This document shows positions 13,340-21,407 of a stretch of 64,000 bases of DNA, one piece after another. Position numbers and translations under genes: made by a program. Source of the DNA: a virus. Location: the IMG/VR virus record IMGVR_UViG_3300035180_002574, positions 1 through 64,000 of that record; one strand, given 5' to 3'. How positions within the stretch are numbered: position 1 is the first letter of the stretch; every line of letters starts with the position of its first letter. The notes below the pieces were generated by a model. That model was not told where the DNA came from. It made no database searches and saw nothing but the letters and a program-made list of their open reading frames with translations.

Positions 13340-13429
13340 TTGCCGATCGATGGTACCTGGTTTCCCCCTCCCACTTCGGTTCGTTCCCTTTTTCGTTCCC
13401 TGTCTCAGCCTTCCATTGCCGATCGATGG
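13340..13429 (-). repeat. Pair of 14-bp motifs (TTGCC variants)
   Basis: TTGCCGATCGATGG at 13340 and 13416, both with the same C-for-T change, in the leader of gene 12573-13217. These are the rightmost copies; none is seen in regions B to E. Confidence 0.9.
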
Positions 13430-13462
13430 GAGACCGGATTCCAGTCGGGACGGAACCGGCGC

Positions 13463-13482
13463 TATTAGCACACCTTATGCCA
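13463..13482 (-). promoter_or_regulatory. Sigma-54-like promoter
   Basis: Minus strand TGGCATAAGGTGTGCTAATA, with TGGCAT at -24 and GTGCT at -12. Downstream member of a tandem pair, 66 bases apart. Confidence 0.65.
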
Positions 13483-13528
13483 GCGGTAGGGTGATGTAGG
13501 ATAGGCTCCACGACACTCGCTCGACCGC

Positions 13529-13548
13529 TATTAGCAACTACCATGCCA
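13529..13548 (-). promoter_or_regulatory. Sigma-54-like promoter
   Basis: Minus strand TGGCATGGTAGTTGCTAATA, with TGGCATG-N4-TTGCT. Immediately upstream lies the palindrome CCTACAATGTAGG (13548-13560), a possible activator site; related TACATTGT or TACATGTA words occur near several of the other promoters. Confidence 0.7.
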
Positions 13549-13560
13549 CCTACATTGTAG

Positions 13561-15170
13561 GCTAAAAAGACCGAAACCACAGATGCCAAACATTCCAATC
13601 GGAAAATAAAAATCTTATACTACATGTAAGATAAAAAATTACTTTATACTTCATGTAGTGTGATGTAATAATAAAAAGTATTTATACGACATCGTAGGAG
13701 CTATAAGAGAAGGTGGTAGAGGTAACCAATAAGCGCCCAATGGGCGAAAAGGTAGGCGATGTGGGTGGAGGTGGTAGATGTGTGCCTGGCAAACAGGAGC
13801 ATCTGTGGCTTATATTGATTAAAAGTTACTAAAAAACCATAAAACCACCACCCACCTACCTCTGCACACCATTTCAAATCGCCCCTTATACCTCTAGAAA
13901 GTTAGTCAATAGAACCCAATTAGAGTCCCTATAATGATTCAAATGGGACTTATTACCACTTCTCCCCACCAAATGACACCTTTATAATTATGTTTTTTAA
14001 CCAAACATCTTGTGTAATTAGAAATAATTTGCTTTTTAGGTAAAAATATTAAAAATATTAATCGTTTTATTTTCCGAATTAGTTTAGAGAATATGATATT
14101 GAGGCGTCCACATTTTTGAGATGATTGAAAGGCATAAGTTAGTGAGGCTTATCTGGTTTAGTGAAGCTTATCTGGTTCTTAGGTTGAAGAGAAGTTAAAC
14201 GGAATATTAATTTGTACGGTATTTTGGAAATGCATAACATATTTTATTTTACAATATTTACAATTGATCCAGATGCCATAGACATTATCGGTGATATTTT
14301 GTAGTTAGGGAGCCAGATTATAATTGTTCAGGTTTCATGAGAATATGAGATAAGTTTTCATTTTATGTTTAAGTTCTGGGGGTGTCATATTAAGAAATTT
14401 ATTAGCGTGATCATTATCTTTACCGAAGAAGGAGATTTTGTATAACCGAGATCTTCAGCCAGAGAGATGTTGGATATGGTGATAATATATTCCACGAATC
14501 ATTTGGGTCATCAATTTTGTGGGGGAGAGGGGTTACAATTGTAGCAATTGATAATCATGGGGCGGGTGGCGTCATGCAAGGATTTTGGCAATAAAGATTT
14601 TTGCAATACGGGAAGCCAGCAAGGAACTTTCTTTAGGTAAGTTATAAATTTTATTAATATGAATTTTATTAAGGGGATATGATCGAGGGCTATATTATGG
14701 AGGTTGTAGAAAAGCGATGGAGAGGCAGGAGCCATCTTGTTCTCCGATGGAGATGGCTAACCATTGATTTGTGTTTTCAATTGATTTGTGTTTTCATGGG
14801 ATATTGGACCTGACAATATAGACGGCTTCGAGATCTTCATTGCGGGGCATTTGGAATATCATTTAGGCAGAACCAGCGAGGAATAGATTTGGGAATCGAG
14901 GAAGATCATATGAATGGGAGGAGTGGACAGGAGATTGAAGGAGATTGAAGGAGATTGAGGCGGGAGATATCGAGGGATTGTTTTTGAAAATTAAGACGAA
15001 TTTCGATAACATTTGATTTGGTTGTCATTTATTGGGGAGATGAGGTGGGGGTTTCCACATTTTTGGCAATGGAGCATTTGATTTTATTGCAAAGCCGGCA
15101 TTGAATATTCATGAGGGCGCGAGATAAGTTTTGATTTTTGTGGATTTTATCCGGGGACCAAGTTCGGGCG
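13561..15170 (-). other. AT-rich gene-poor stretch with relics of the CxxC family
   Basis: No intact gene is seen. Short minus-strand fragments retain family hallmarks, for example CRLCNKIKCS after an ATG near 15105, RWFCLNDIP near 14880 and a broken CW-x-x-YCKN block near 14600. Starts and stops are scattered in all frames. It looks like the decayed far end of the paralogue array. Repeats ACATGTAAGATAAA-like near 13620 echo the promoter-flanking words of region A. Confidence 0.5.
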
Positions 15171-15439
15171 TTGTGTTAGTTTAACTTTATTATTGGGCGG
15201 GGACCATAGGAGAGCGGAGGGGGTTTAAGCAAATTGATAAATTGGTCCCGGGGGTTTTGGTTCCATAATAAACGACGATCTTTTGAAAAGATCGGAGGGT
15301 GGATTGATGATTTGTGGTGTCGCAAGTATATTTGGCAATAATAATAAATGATTTCCCATGTAATCAGTCTTGCAGATTGTGGAATTATTTTATTACAAAA
15401 CCAGCAGGTGATTTGCTTGGGCGGAGCATTTAGATCATA
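15170..15439 (-). pseudogene. Decayed CxxC-family paralogue
   Basis: One frame reads QITCWFCNKIIPQSARLITW and later DQFINLLKPPPLS, matching the CWFCNK start and K/L-rich ending of the intact copies. The ATG is out of frame with it and the second CxxC is lost. It overlaps the next copy through ATGA at 15435-15439. Confidence 0.5.
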
Positions 15440-15744
15440 GGAAAGGGATTAATTTCTTTAATTTATTGGAAATTTGATCTTTATTGAGATGGGGGCAAGA
15501 TTATTTTTTCCGATTTGATTATGTGTGGAGATAATTAGCTGATTGGAATGCGGGAGAAATCCGAGGTATAAATTTTTGAAATAAAAATCGGATATTTGTT
15601 CGGGATGATTGCGATCATAGAAATAGGCATTATAGGCAGAGGAGCAGTCATTGCATATTGGCATGGAGAATGATTGGTGGCATCTCCATGTTGATTGCGG
15701 ACCAAATTAATTTCTTTATTGCAGAGCCAACAAGCGGGAATCAT
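15435..15744 (-). pseudogene. Frameshifted CxxC-family paralogue
   Basis: The N-terminus is MIPACWLCNKEINLVRNQHG. After a frame change it continues MPICNDCSSAYNAYFYDRNH, the second CxxC-x-x-x-Y knuckle, and the end is NKLKKLIPFL. All family features are present but in two or three frames. Confidence 0.6.
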
Positions 15745-16076
15745 AAGAAAAAGATCAATTGGTTTACTTTCTTTTTAATTTGTTCGATGGACATATGGAG
15801 AAGATTTTGTTCGCCGCTGGCTAGGATATTATCTCGATCCACGATGGCATAACCTCCCTCCGGATATATTCTGGCTCTTATATTGGTTTTAACATCAATT
15901 TCCCAGAATTTGATATCTGGTTTATCATGATATTTAAGAACGAAGAGGGTATGACATTGTGGGCAGCGCGAAGTTTTTTGAAATTCTCGAATTGAGAATG
16001 AATAAGCTTTTAATTCGGTATAAACATATGGAGTTTTGCAATAATGGCATTGAATATGAAAAGAATTGGCAATCAT
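15741..16076 (-). CDS. CxxC-family paralogue, 111 aa
   Basis: The start overlaps the preceding stop (CTATGA). CHYCK at about residue 10 and CPQCHTLF at about 38 form a likely zinc-binding pair. The middle is beta-rich (IKFWEIDVKTNIRARIYPEG) and the end is IEQIKKKVNQLIFFL, the family's helical C-terminal signature. Function unknown; no similarity to a named family is recognised. It is probably cytoplasmic and translated in a coupled series with its neighbours. Confidence 0.75.
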   Translation of the reverse strand: MIANSFHIQCHYCKTPYVYTELKAYSFSIREFQKTSRCPQCHTLFVLKYHDKPDIKFWEIDVKTNIRARIYPEGGYAIVDRDNILASGEQNLLHMSIEQIKKKVNQLIFFL

Positions 16077-16462
16077 AGGAATGGCAATAATTTATTAAAT
16101 CGTTTATGAATATATTGAATAGGAGAAGATAACAGCCAAATTGGGTTCAAAATCATAATGATTGAGCATTTGAATGGGTTAGTTTTTAGCTCGAATAATT
16201 TGGCTTCAAAATTTTTGAACAGGAATTCGATAAAAAGGTTATCGGAAATATGGAGCATAAATCTTTCCACCTCGAATCCGAGTGTGGAGCGCGTCCAAAA
16301 GTATGAGATTTTGCATTTGGTGCAATTAATAATAATAAAAGTATTTAATTTGAATGGAAGTTGATCATACCCTTTAAATTTATTATCGACCTCTTCGGGG
16401 GAGAGGAGAATATTATTACAAAACCAACAATGGGGCGTTGGGTTCATGCAAATGGAATTCAT
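16073..16462 (-). CDS. CxxC-family paralogue, 129 aa
   Basis: ATG 16462 overlaps the stop of the decayed copy upstream; a 15-bp duplication supplies a second ATG at 16447. CWFCNN (near residue 12) and CTKCKISYFW (near 47) are the two knuckles. The C-terminus is IHKRFNKLLPFL. The second half is hydrophobic (CSIIMILNPIWLL). Coupled by ATGA to the next copy. Function unknown. Confidence 0.75.
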   Translation of the reverse strand: MNSICMNPTPHCWFCNNILLSPEEVDNKFKGYDQLPFKLNTFIIINCTKCKISYFWTRSTLGFEVERFMLHISDNLFIEFLFKNFEAKLFELKTNPFKCSIIMILNPIWLLSSPIQYIHKRFNKLLPFL

Positions 16463-16789
16463 GCAAATGGAATAAGTTTGTTAATTCTTTTGAATATGAC
16501 ATCCAAATTATTGGGCGGGGCGGGGCGGGGCGGGACATAATCTAAAGAGAGGGGGCATGAGAGAATATTTTCCTTGGGCTTTGAATTTTTATTCAAGCGG
16601 GGCATCATTGTGGATATGGTAAGTACTTAAGCAAAGATCAGAAAATGGAACATCAACATTTATTATGTGAACAAAATTCTCTGAGGAGAGATGATAAGCT
16701 TGACATTGAACAGACAGAATGCAAAGTAACCCTCTTGTTCTTAGGTTGAGATATTTGTTTTGTGCAGCTCCAGCAAAAGAAAATTTCAT
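16459..16789 (-). pseudogene. Decayed CxxC-family paralogue
   Basis: From ATG 16789 the open frame (MKFSFAGAAQNKYLNLRTRG) is out of register: the +1 frame reads FCWSCTKQISQPKNKRV with the first knuckle, and the copy ends FKRINKLIPFA at a TGA overlapping the next ATG. A G-rich slippage tract (GGGGC repeats) near 16515 interrupts it. Confidence 0.55.
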
Positions 16790-17161
16790 TTATAAAAATG
16801 GCATAAGTCTTTTAACTTGATTTCTAATTAATTTTAGATCTTTGAGAACAAAAGAGAATGGAATGTTAATTACATTATGATTAATTCCTGAAAAGGTTCC
16901 AATATAAGTCTTATTTTCTTTTAAGTTTGCTAAAACGTAAAGATTATCTTTTATATAGATTTCAAAATAATTTAGAACCCAATTAATTTTATCTGTTTTG
17001 ACGGAATAACCAACCTGGCAATTATGGCAGTAGGCGAACCAACCCTGGATTGGTGGATTTTGAACATATGGACTTTTGTTATTTACAAAATCAATAAGAA
17101 AAGCGCCTTCTTGATGGAGGCTTGGTATTTCTTTATTGCAATAAAAACAGGTTGGTTTCAT
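16790..17161 (-). CDS. CxxC-family paralogue, 123 aa
   Basis: ATG 17161 overlaps the upstream copy's TGA. CFYCNKEIPS at about residue 5 and CHNCQVGYSV at about 48 are textbook knuckles of the family. The centre is beta-rich (NWVLNYFEIYIKDNLYVLAN) and the end is KLIRNQVKRLMPFL. Among the best-preserved copies of this part of the array. Function unknown. Confidence 0.75.
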   Translation of the reverse strand: MKPTCFYCNKEIPSLHQEGAFLIDFVNNKSPYVQNPPIQGWFAYCHNCQVGYSVKTDKINWVLNYFEIYIKDNLYVLANLKENKTYIGTFSGINHNVINIPFSFVLKDLKLIRNQVKRLMPFL

Positions 17162-17471
17162 GAAAACGGAATAAGTCTTAAGACCTTATTTTTAAGGGTT
17201 TAAAGCGGGAGATGAATGATGGATCCAATAGGAATATATTATTAAGAGCTATTTTATTTATTGGATAAAGATGAGTCATACCATCCCTTTCAGGAGAAAC
17301 ATTTATTATCAAAGCTAGCTTATCACCCAATAATTGGGATCTTCATTTATATCAACGGGATCTTTCATATAGGATGAATAACTAACATCTAATTCTTCTA
17401 AGAGAAGTTTTAAGAGAATAAGCCTCATTATTGGTCTCTTGATTACAAGAAAAACAATGGGTTAGTTTCAT
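17158..17471 (-). pseudogene. Decayed CxxC-family paralogue
   Basis: Starts MKLTHCFSCNQETNNEAYSL, then runs into stops; the end LKNKVLRLIPFS is preserved and overlaps the next gene's ATG. The middle is scrambled over several frames. Confidence 0.6.
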
Positions 17472-17825
17472 ATGAATGGCAATAATTTCTTAATTTTGTG
17501 TTTTAGTTCCGGGATGGTTAAATACAGAACCTGTTCCATTGGAATCTCAAATAATGTATATGTTCTATATATTCCATATTCTTTATATTTTTTCATTGTG
17601 CAAGCATTACCGCTATAATAAATGAATTTCGGTATTAGTATCGTCAATTTCTATATTAATGGAGCGGATTACTTGAATATAAACGTTTCGCAAGATAATA
17701 TAAATAGTTTTGCAATACGAGCAATATACGTGTCGGAATGCTTCATCATAGCGATAATCTTCTTCTTGAAATTCCTTATTACAGTAATAATAGTAGTAAC
17801 AATAATAACGGCAAAATTCCATCAT
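17468..17825 (-). pseudogene. Frameshifted CxxC-family paralogue
   Basis: The first part reads CRYYCYYYYYCNKEFQEEDY and CSYCKTIYIILRNVYIQV. After a stop, another frame gives YTLFEIPMEQVLYLTIPELK and HKIKKLLPFI. The tyrosine tract suggests slippage in the first knuckle. Confidence 0.6.
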
Positions 17826-18250
17826 GAGAATACGCTATACATCTTAAGTTTTTTAACTATAATATCCATATTATGGTTGAATAAGAACCAATCTTCGAGT
17901 TCGGAAATCATTTTAGTATTGACGTTGCTGGAAAAATTATTCCATTCTACTTTAAATGATTTAAGAACAGTAGATCCGTTAAAACACCACATATGAATAC
18001 ATAGGTCCTTATATGTAGCTACCACTGCATCTACTACCCATTCTTTAATATCTTCTCTATTCCAACTATAAACCAATTGAAAATCAGATCCGTTAAATTG
18101 GTGATGGCAGATAGACAGAGATTTATATATGAAAGTTATTTTATTGGAATTATTTATTGTTGTTGTTTTATTAACCTCAAGATTTTCCATTGCGGAATTA
18201 CACATAAAACAAACGGCATTAGGTAAATTGTCGGTATAATTTTCTGTCAT
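17822..18250 (-). CDS. CxxC-family paralogue, 142 aa
   Basis: ATG 18250 overlaps the preceding stop (AAATGA). CFMCNSAMEN at about resid 14 is the first knuckle; the second appears replaced by CHHQFNG. The body is beta-rich and Trp-containing (QLVYSWNREDIKEWVVDAVV). The end is DIIVKKLKMYSVFS, the full family signature. Function unknown. Confidence 0.75.
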   Translation of the reverse strand: MTENYTDNLPNAVCFMCNSAMENLEVNKTTTINNSNKITFIYKSLSICHHQFNGSDFQLVYSWNREDIKEWVVDAVVATYKDLCIHMWCFNGSTVLKSFKVEWNNFSSNVNTKMISELEDWFLFNHNMDIIVKKLKMYSVFS

Positions 18251-18675
18251 TTCAATATGGAGTAGGTAAGGATCTTTTGATTAATTTTTTGGAGATTTGA
18301 TTGTAGAATCCAATATGGAGGTAATTCCATAACGGTTAGTAGATCGGCATTTTTTCTACGTTCATACATAATTGAGGCGCCATCCACCAGAATGTTACTA
18401 GCTCGTGGAGCTTGAATGATTGAATAGATGATAAAGTTTTTGTAATTAAGAATTATAGATGACATAATCCAAACGCCATCTTCTTTAATCCAAGAATAAA
18501 TGATTTCATTTTCCGGAACATGTCGAAAACATCTAATTCTTATACTTTCTCGACCTAATGATCCTGGTGATTCTTTTATTTGCCAGGCTCCAGAATGGTT
18601 CTGAATATCTTTTTGGCAGAACCAGCATAGAGTTACTTTAGGAAAATCTTTTGGTAGATTGAGGTTCATTGACAT
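18247..18675 (-). CDS. CxxC-family paralogue, 142 aa
   Basis: I use ATG 18675 (MSMNLNLPKDFPKVTLCWFC) because other copies start close to the first CxxC; a longer frame reaches 18747. CWFCQKDIQN is the first knuckle. The internal block IYSWIKEDGVWIMSSIILNY resembles the neighbour's YSWNRED block. The end is LQKINQKILTYSILK. Last intact copy before the metalloprotease pair. Function unknown. Confidence 0.7.
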   Translation of the reverse strand: MSMNLNLPKDFPKVTLCWFCQKDIQNHSGAWQIKESPGSLGRESIRIRCFRHVPENEIIYSWIKEDGVWIMSSIILNYKNFIIYSIIQAPRASNILVDGASIMYERRKNADLLTVMELPPYWILQSNLQKINQKILTYSILK

Positions 18676-18791
18676 CTGCTTCGGACGTAGATATAGCACG
18701 TCTGGGATTATTAATGTATAATCTTTAAGACCTCGATGCACTGCCACGGGGTCTTCTGTGGCTTCATTTGGGGTCTAGCGGGAGCTTAGAC

Positions 18792-19289
18792 ATGAAGCAT
18801 TCTCTACTTTTTGCATCAATAATAGCCATGGCGCTGATGACGTTCAGTTTTACCATAGGCTGTGCAACACATAAACCAGTGGCACCATGGTTATACACGC
18901 ACGTAAGTCCACCATTGCACATAAACAATTTGCAAACCATTCCGGTTTGGGTTAATGGTAGTTTTAAAGCAGAACAAATTAAGTCAATTAAAGCAGCCAT
19001 CAATGAATTAACCTTCGTTCGTCGTTTTAGCGATCATCTAATGGTAGTTGTAGGCGATAGATTAGGAGACCGCAACATTAAAACAATCATTATGCATGAA
19101 TTTGGTCACATTTTTGGCTGCTTTGACTGCTATCACATAAATATAAAAAACAGTTTAATGGTTCCAATTTATGGTAAAGATCAAGCCGATTGCATTGATA
19201 AAATATCAGTCGCCCAAGTAGCCAGCTATATGGGATTAGATGTTAATATACTTAATTATTGTGTAACCCCTAATTTCAGTAAATTATGA
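18792..19289 (+). CDS. Lipoprotein metzincin-like metalloprotease, 165 aa
   Basis: ATG 18792 follows GGGAG. The signal peptide MKHSLLFASIIAMALMTFSF ends in a lipobox (FTIGC), so it should be a periplasmic or outer-membrane lipoprotein. At about residue 107 HEFGHIFGCFD matches the metzincin HExxHxxGxxH/D zinc site with Asp as the third ligand. There is no propeptide. It overlaps the next gene by ATGA, forming a two-gene operon. Such proteases are unusual on phages; a role in modifying the host envelope is inference. Confidence 0.8.
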   Translation: MKHSLLFASIIAMALMTFSFTIGCATHKPVAPWLYTHVSPPLHINNLQTIPVWVNGSFKAEQIKSIKAAINELTFVRRFSDHLMVVVGDRLGDRNIKTIIMHEFGHIFGCFDCYHINIKNSLMVPIYGKDQADCIDKISVAQVASYMGLDVNILNYCVTPNFSKL

Positions 19290-19903
19290 AAATAATACTT
19301 AGAATTTTTTTCTGGGTTATGTTTATAACATTAATGGGCTGCCATATCGACAAAGATTTTATCGGTCCAGCATATGTGATTCACGAGACTCATCCTACGC
19401 CGCTTTACGTGATACCAGTTTACATAGATGATAATTTCACAATAAAAGACAAAGAAGCCATTAAGGTTGCTGTTAAAAATTGGAACGAATCTCTTTGTGG
19501 GTATTTGGTATTAAAAATATCTTCCACTGAATTTAAGCTTGATCGGCGAACTATCAATCTTGCTGAAGGTGGCAAGGTTTATCTAATTCTTAAAACCTAT
19601 AGTTCCAATCCAATTATAAGTTCTAGAGACCACGCAAACTATATTGCCCTAGGTTTGGCTAATAAAGTGGGCGGAAATTGGTTATGGATAGTAAGAGATA
19701 GATTGGATGATAGCGATATCATCAATATTACCATGCATGAATTGGGACATTTATTGGGAGCAGAACATACACCCAGATACCTTATGAGCCCTAATTATTC
19801 TAAAATCGAATATCAATGCATTGATAAGTCCGCAATACAACAAGTTGCTGACAAATGGAGCCTACCCATGTCTAAATTGAGTTATTGCGTGTACAATGAT
19901 TAA
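19286..19903 (+). CDS. Lipoprotein metzincin-like metalloprotease, 205 aa
   Basis: Begins MKIILRIFFWVMFITLMGC, a lipoprotein signal with lipobox LMGC. The zinc site HELGHLLGAEHT at about residue 152 is a complete HExxHxxGxxH, followed by YLMSP, a Met-turn as in matrixins. It is paralogous to the upstream gene (both share VxDRLxD and the QVAxxxxL-x-x-x-x-L-x-YCV ending). Start overlaps the previous stop. It ends at a TTAA shared with the convergent CxxC-family gene. Confidence 0.85.
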   Translation: MKIILRIFFWVMFITLMGCHIDKDFIGPAYVIHETHPTPLYVIPVYIDDNFTIKDKEAIKVAVKNWNESLCGYLVLKISSTEFKLDRRTINLAEGGKVYLILKTYSSNPIISSRDHANYIALGLANKVGGNWLWIVRDRLDDSDIINITMHELGHLLGAEHTPRYLMSPNYSKIEYQCIDKSAIQQVADKWSLPMSKLSYCVYND

Positions 19904-20265
19904 GAAAAAACAAGTATCGTCTTAATCTTCGCATTGAAATTTTTTGGAGTTAGATTAGGCATCTCTTCCAAAGAGAACTTCCTAATTACTTTGGAGGGAC
20001 CTTTGTAATTATCAATATTAAATTGATCATCTTGAATTACATAAAATGTAATAGATTGTGGAGAAACGAAAGCTTCGCCAATTCTATTATCACTTATTCT
20101 GGTATACATTATCCAAGAATACCTAAACCCATTGACGTAATTATACCTAACTTGACATGAATCACATATCCACCAATCCAGTACAAACCAGAAATGTGTA
20201 GATTTTCTTAATTGAAGGTTGCAAAATTTGCAAATGTGATGTTCTTCTTCAGGAAAAGACGACAT
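19900..20265 (-). CDS. CxxC-family paralogue, 121 aa
   Basis: ATG 20265 (MSSFPEEEHHICKFCNLQLR) lies inside the end of the preceding copy. CKFC and CDSCQVRYNY are the two knuckles, followed by a Trp-rich strand (FRYSWIMYTRISDNRIG). It ends NFNAKIKTILVFS. Its stop and that of the convergent metalloprotease share TTAA. Function unknown. Confidence 0.75.
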   Translation of the reverse strand: MSSFPEEEHHICKFCNLQLRKSTHFWFVLDWWICDSCQVRYNYVNGFRYSWIMYTRISDNRIGEAFVSPQSITFYVIQDDQFNIDNYKGPSKVIRKFSLEEMPNLTPKNFNAKIKTILVFS

Positions 20266-20605
20266 AGAGGTCAACTTTTTTCTTCAACTTTTCTAGAGTC
20301 GGTAAATCTGGCTCTAATATTTTATTAAGTGTTAATGTCCTCTCGATCCCTTCCTTAAAACATCGAATATCTGTGGTGCCAGTAACATAATTGATCTCCA
20401 CAAATTTAGTATATTTTGGATTCAAAGATACTTTAAATATCTTCACAGAATTATCTTTGGGATCAGAAAAAATTTGTAAAGTATGATTGGTGCCGGTGCA
20501 AAGTCTTGTTGTGAGAGAGGATATTTTGTTAGGAAATTTCACACTTACATCGTGTTTATTTCTCATTTTGCACCCACAAACTGGGCAATTTTTGAAGTCA
20601 TCCAT
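20249..20605 (-). CDS. CxxC-family paralogue, 118 aa
   Basis: MDDFKNCPVCGCKMRNKHDV carries a CPVCG-C knuckle. The body is beta-rich (VKIFKVSLNPKYTKFVEINY) and the end LEKLKKKVDLYVVFS is one of the clearest C-terminal signatures. A second cysteine pair is not evident. Function unknown. Confidence 0.75.
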   Translation of the reverse strand: MDDFKNCPVCGCKMRNKHDVSVKFPNKISSLTTRLCTGTNHTLQIFSDPKDNSVKIFKVSLNPKYTKFVEINYVTGTTDIRCFKEGIERTLTLNKILEPDLPTLEKLKKKVDLYVVFS

Positions 20606-20633
20606 ACACAGGTATATAACCTGCCGAAATGAC

Positions 20634-21008
20634 TCACGAAAAGGTAATATAAGTCTTTATCTTATTCGCAAGTTTTTGATAACCTAGAGAAAAATCGGGC
20701 TCGAAAAATGGAAGTTGGACTATACTTTTTTTGTCTACAAATTCAATACGAAATGAGTTTTCGTAAAAATTCCAAATTGCCCACATTTTTTTCAGAGGGT
20801 CCACTAATAATTTAATTGTGCCGATGGAATCTAAATTAATGATGTTGGATACAATAATTACGCAATGATACACAGACGTACATGATCTACTCTCCGCAGT
20901 TACAGAAACACTTGTAAGAGAGCTATTATTGCCAATAGTTCCATAAATGGGTATTTCGCTATATGGCATTGACTTATTACAAAATGGACACTTGTTTATC
21001 ATCTTCAT
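20634..21008 (-). CDS. CxxC-family paralogue, 124 aa
   Basis: ATG 21008 overlaps the preceding TGA. MKMINKCPFCNKSMPYSEIP carries the knuckle. A beta-rich body (IIVSNIINLDSIGTIKLLVD) leads to the ending YQKLANKIKTYITFS. Function unknown. Confidence 0.75.
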   Translation of the reverse strand: MKMINKCPFCNKSMPYSEIPIYGTIGNNSSLTSVSVTAESRSCTSVYHCVIIVSNIINLDSIGTIKLLVDPLKKMWAIWNFYENSFRIEFVDKKSIVQLPFFEPDFSLGYQKLANKIKTYITFS

Positions 21009-21370
21009 GAGAATGTTAAATACATTTTAATTTTGTTTGTCAATTTCTCTAAGTTGGAGACATCTGGATTCCAAGTCTTTTCAATCTTGATTCTTTTATT
21101 AAGATCTTTGCCAGATGTCGTGCCAACACTGGACCAAATTTCAGAATATCCTTCATCAAAATTAATCTTAAGAAGATAATGCTTGTCTTGCATTTTCCCT
21201 AATCTAATTCTGATTTTGGTTCTCTCTATGTTTTTAGAGAAAGCGTTTTCTACAAAGCGCATGAGATACGCATGATCATCGCTTAAACACGAATAATCAA
21301 GATACTTGATCTTGTAATCTGTATCCATTTGACGCGAACAAATAGGGCAATTTTTCGTCTCAATTTCCAT
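21005..21370 (-). CDS. CxxC-family paralogue, 121 aa
   Basis: MEIETKNCPICSRQMDTDYK carries the knuckle. The body contains KHYLLKINFDEGYSEIWSSV, similar in layout to the copy at 20249. The end LEKLTNKIKMYLTFS is a full signature. Coupled to the next copy by ATGA. Function unknown. Confidence 0.75.
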   Translation of the reverse strand: MEIETKNCPICSRQMDTDYKIKYLDYSCLSDDHAYLMRFVENAFSKNIERTKIRIRLGKMQDKHYLLKINFDEGYSEIWSSVGTTSGKDLNKRIKIEKTWNPDVSNLEKLTNKIKMYLTFS

Positions 21371-21407
21371 ATTTTTTACTCATAAACTGATATATAATAA
21401 GAATAAA

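Noticed and set aside
4385-13429. The 14-bp motif as an ordinary sigma-70 promoter
   Set aside because: It often lies within 5-15 bases of the start codon or inside coding ends and has no -35/-10 arrangement.
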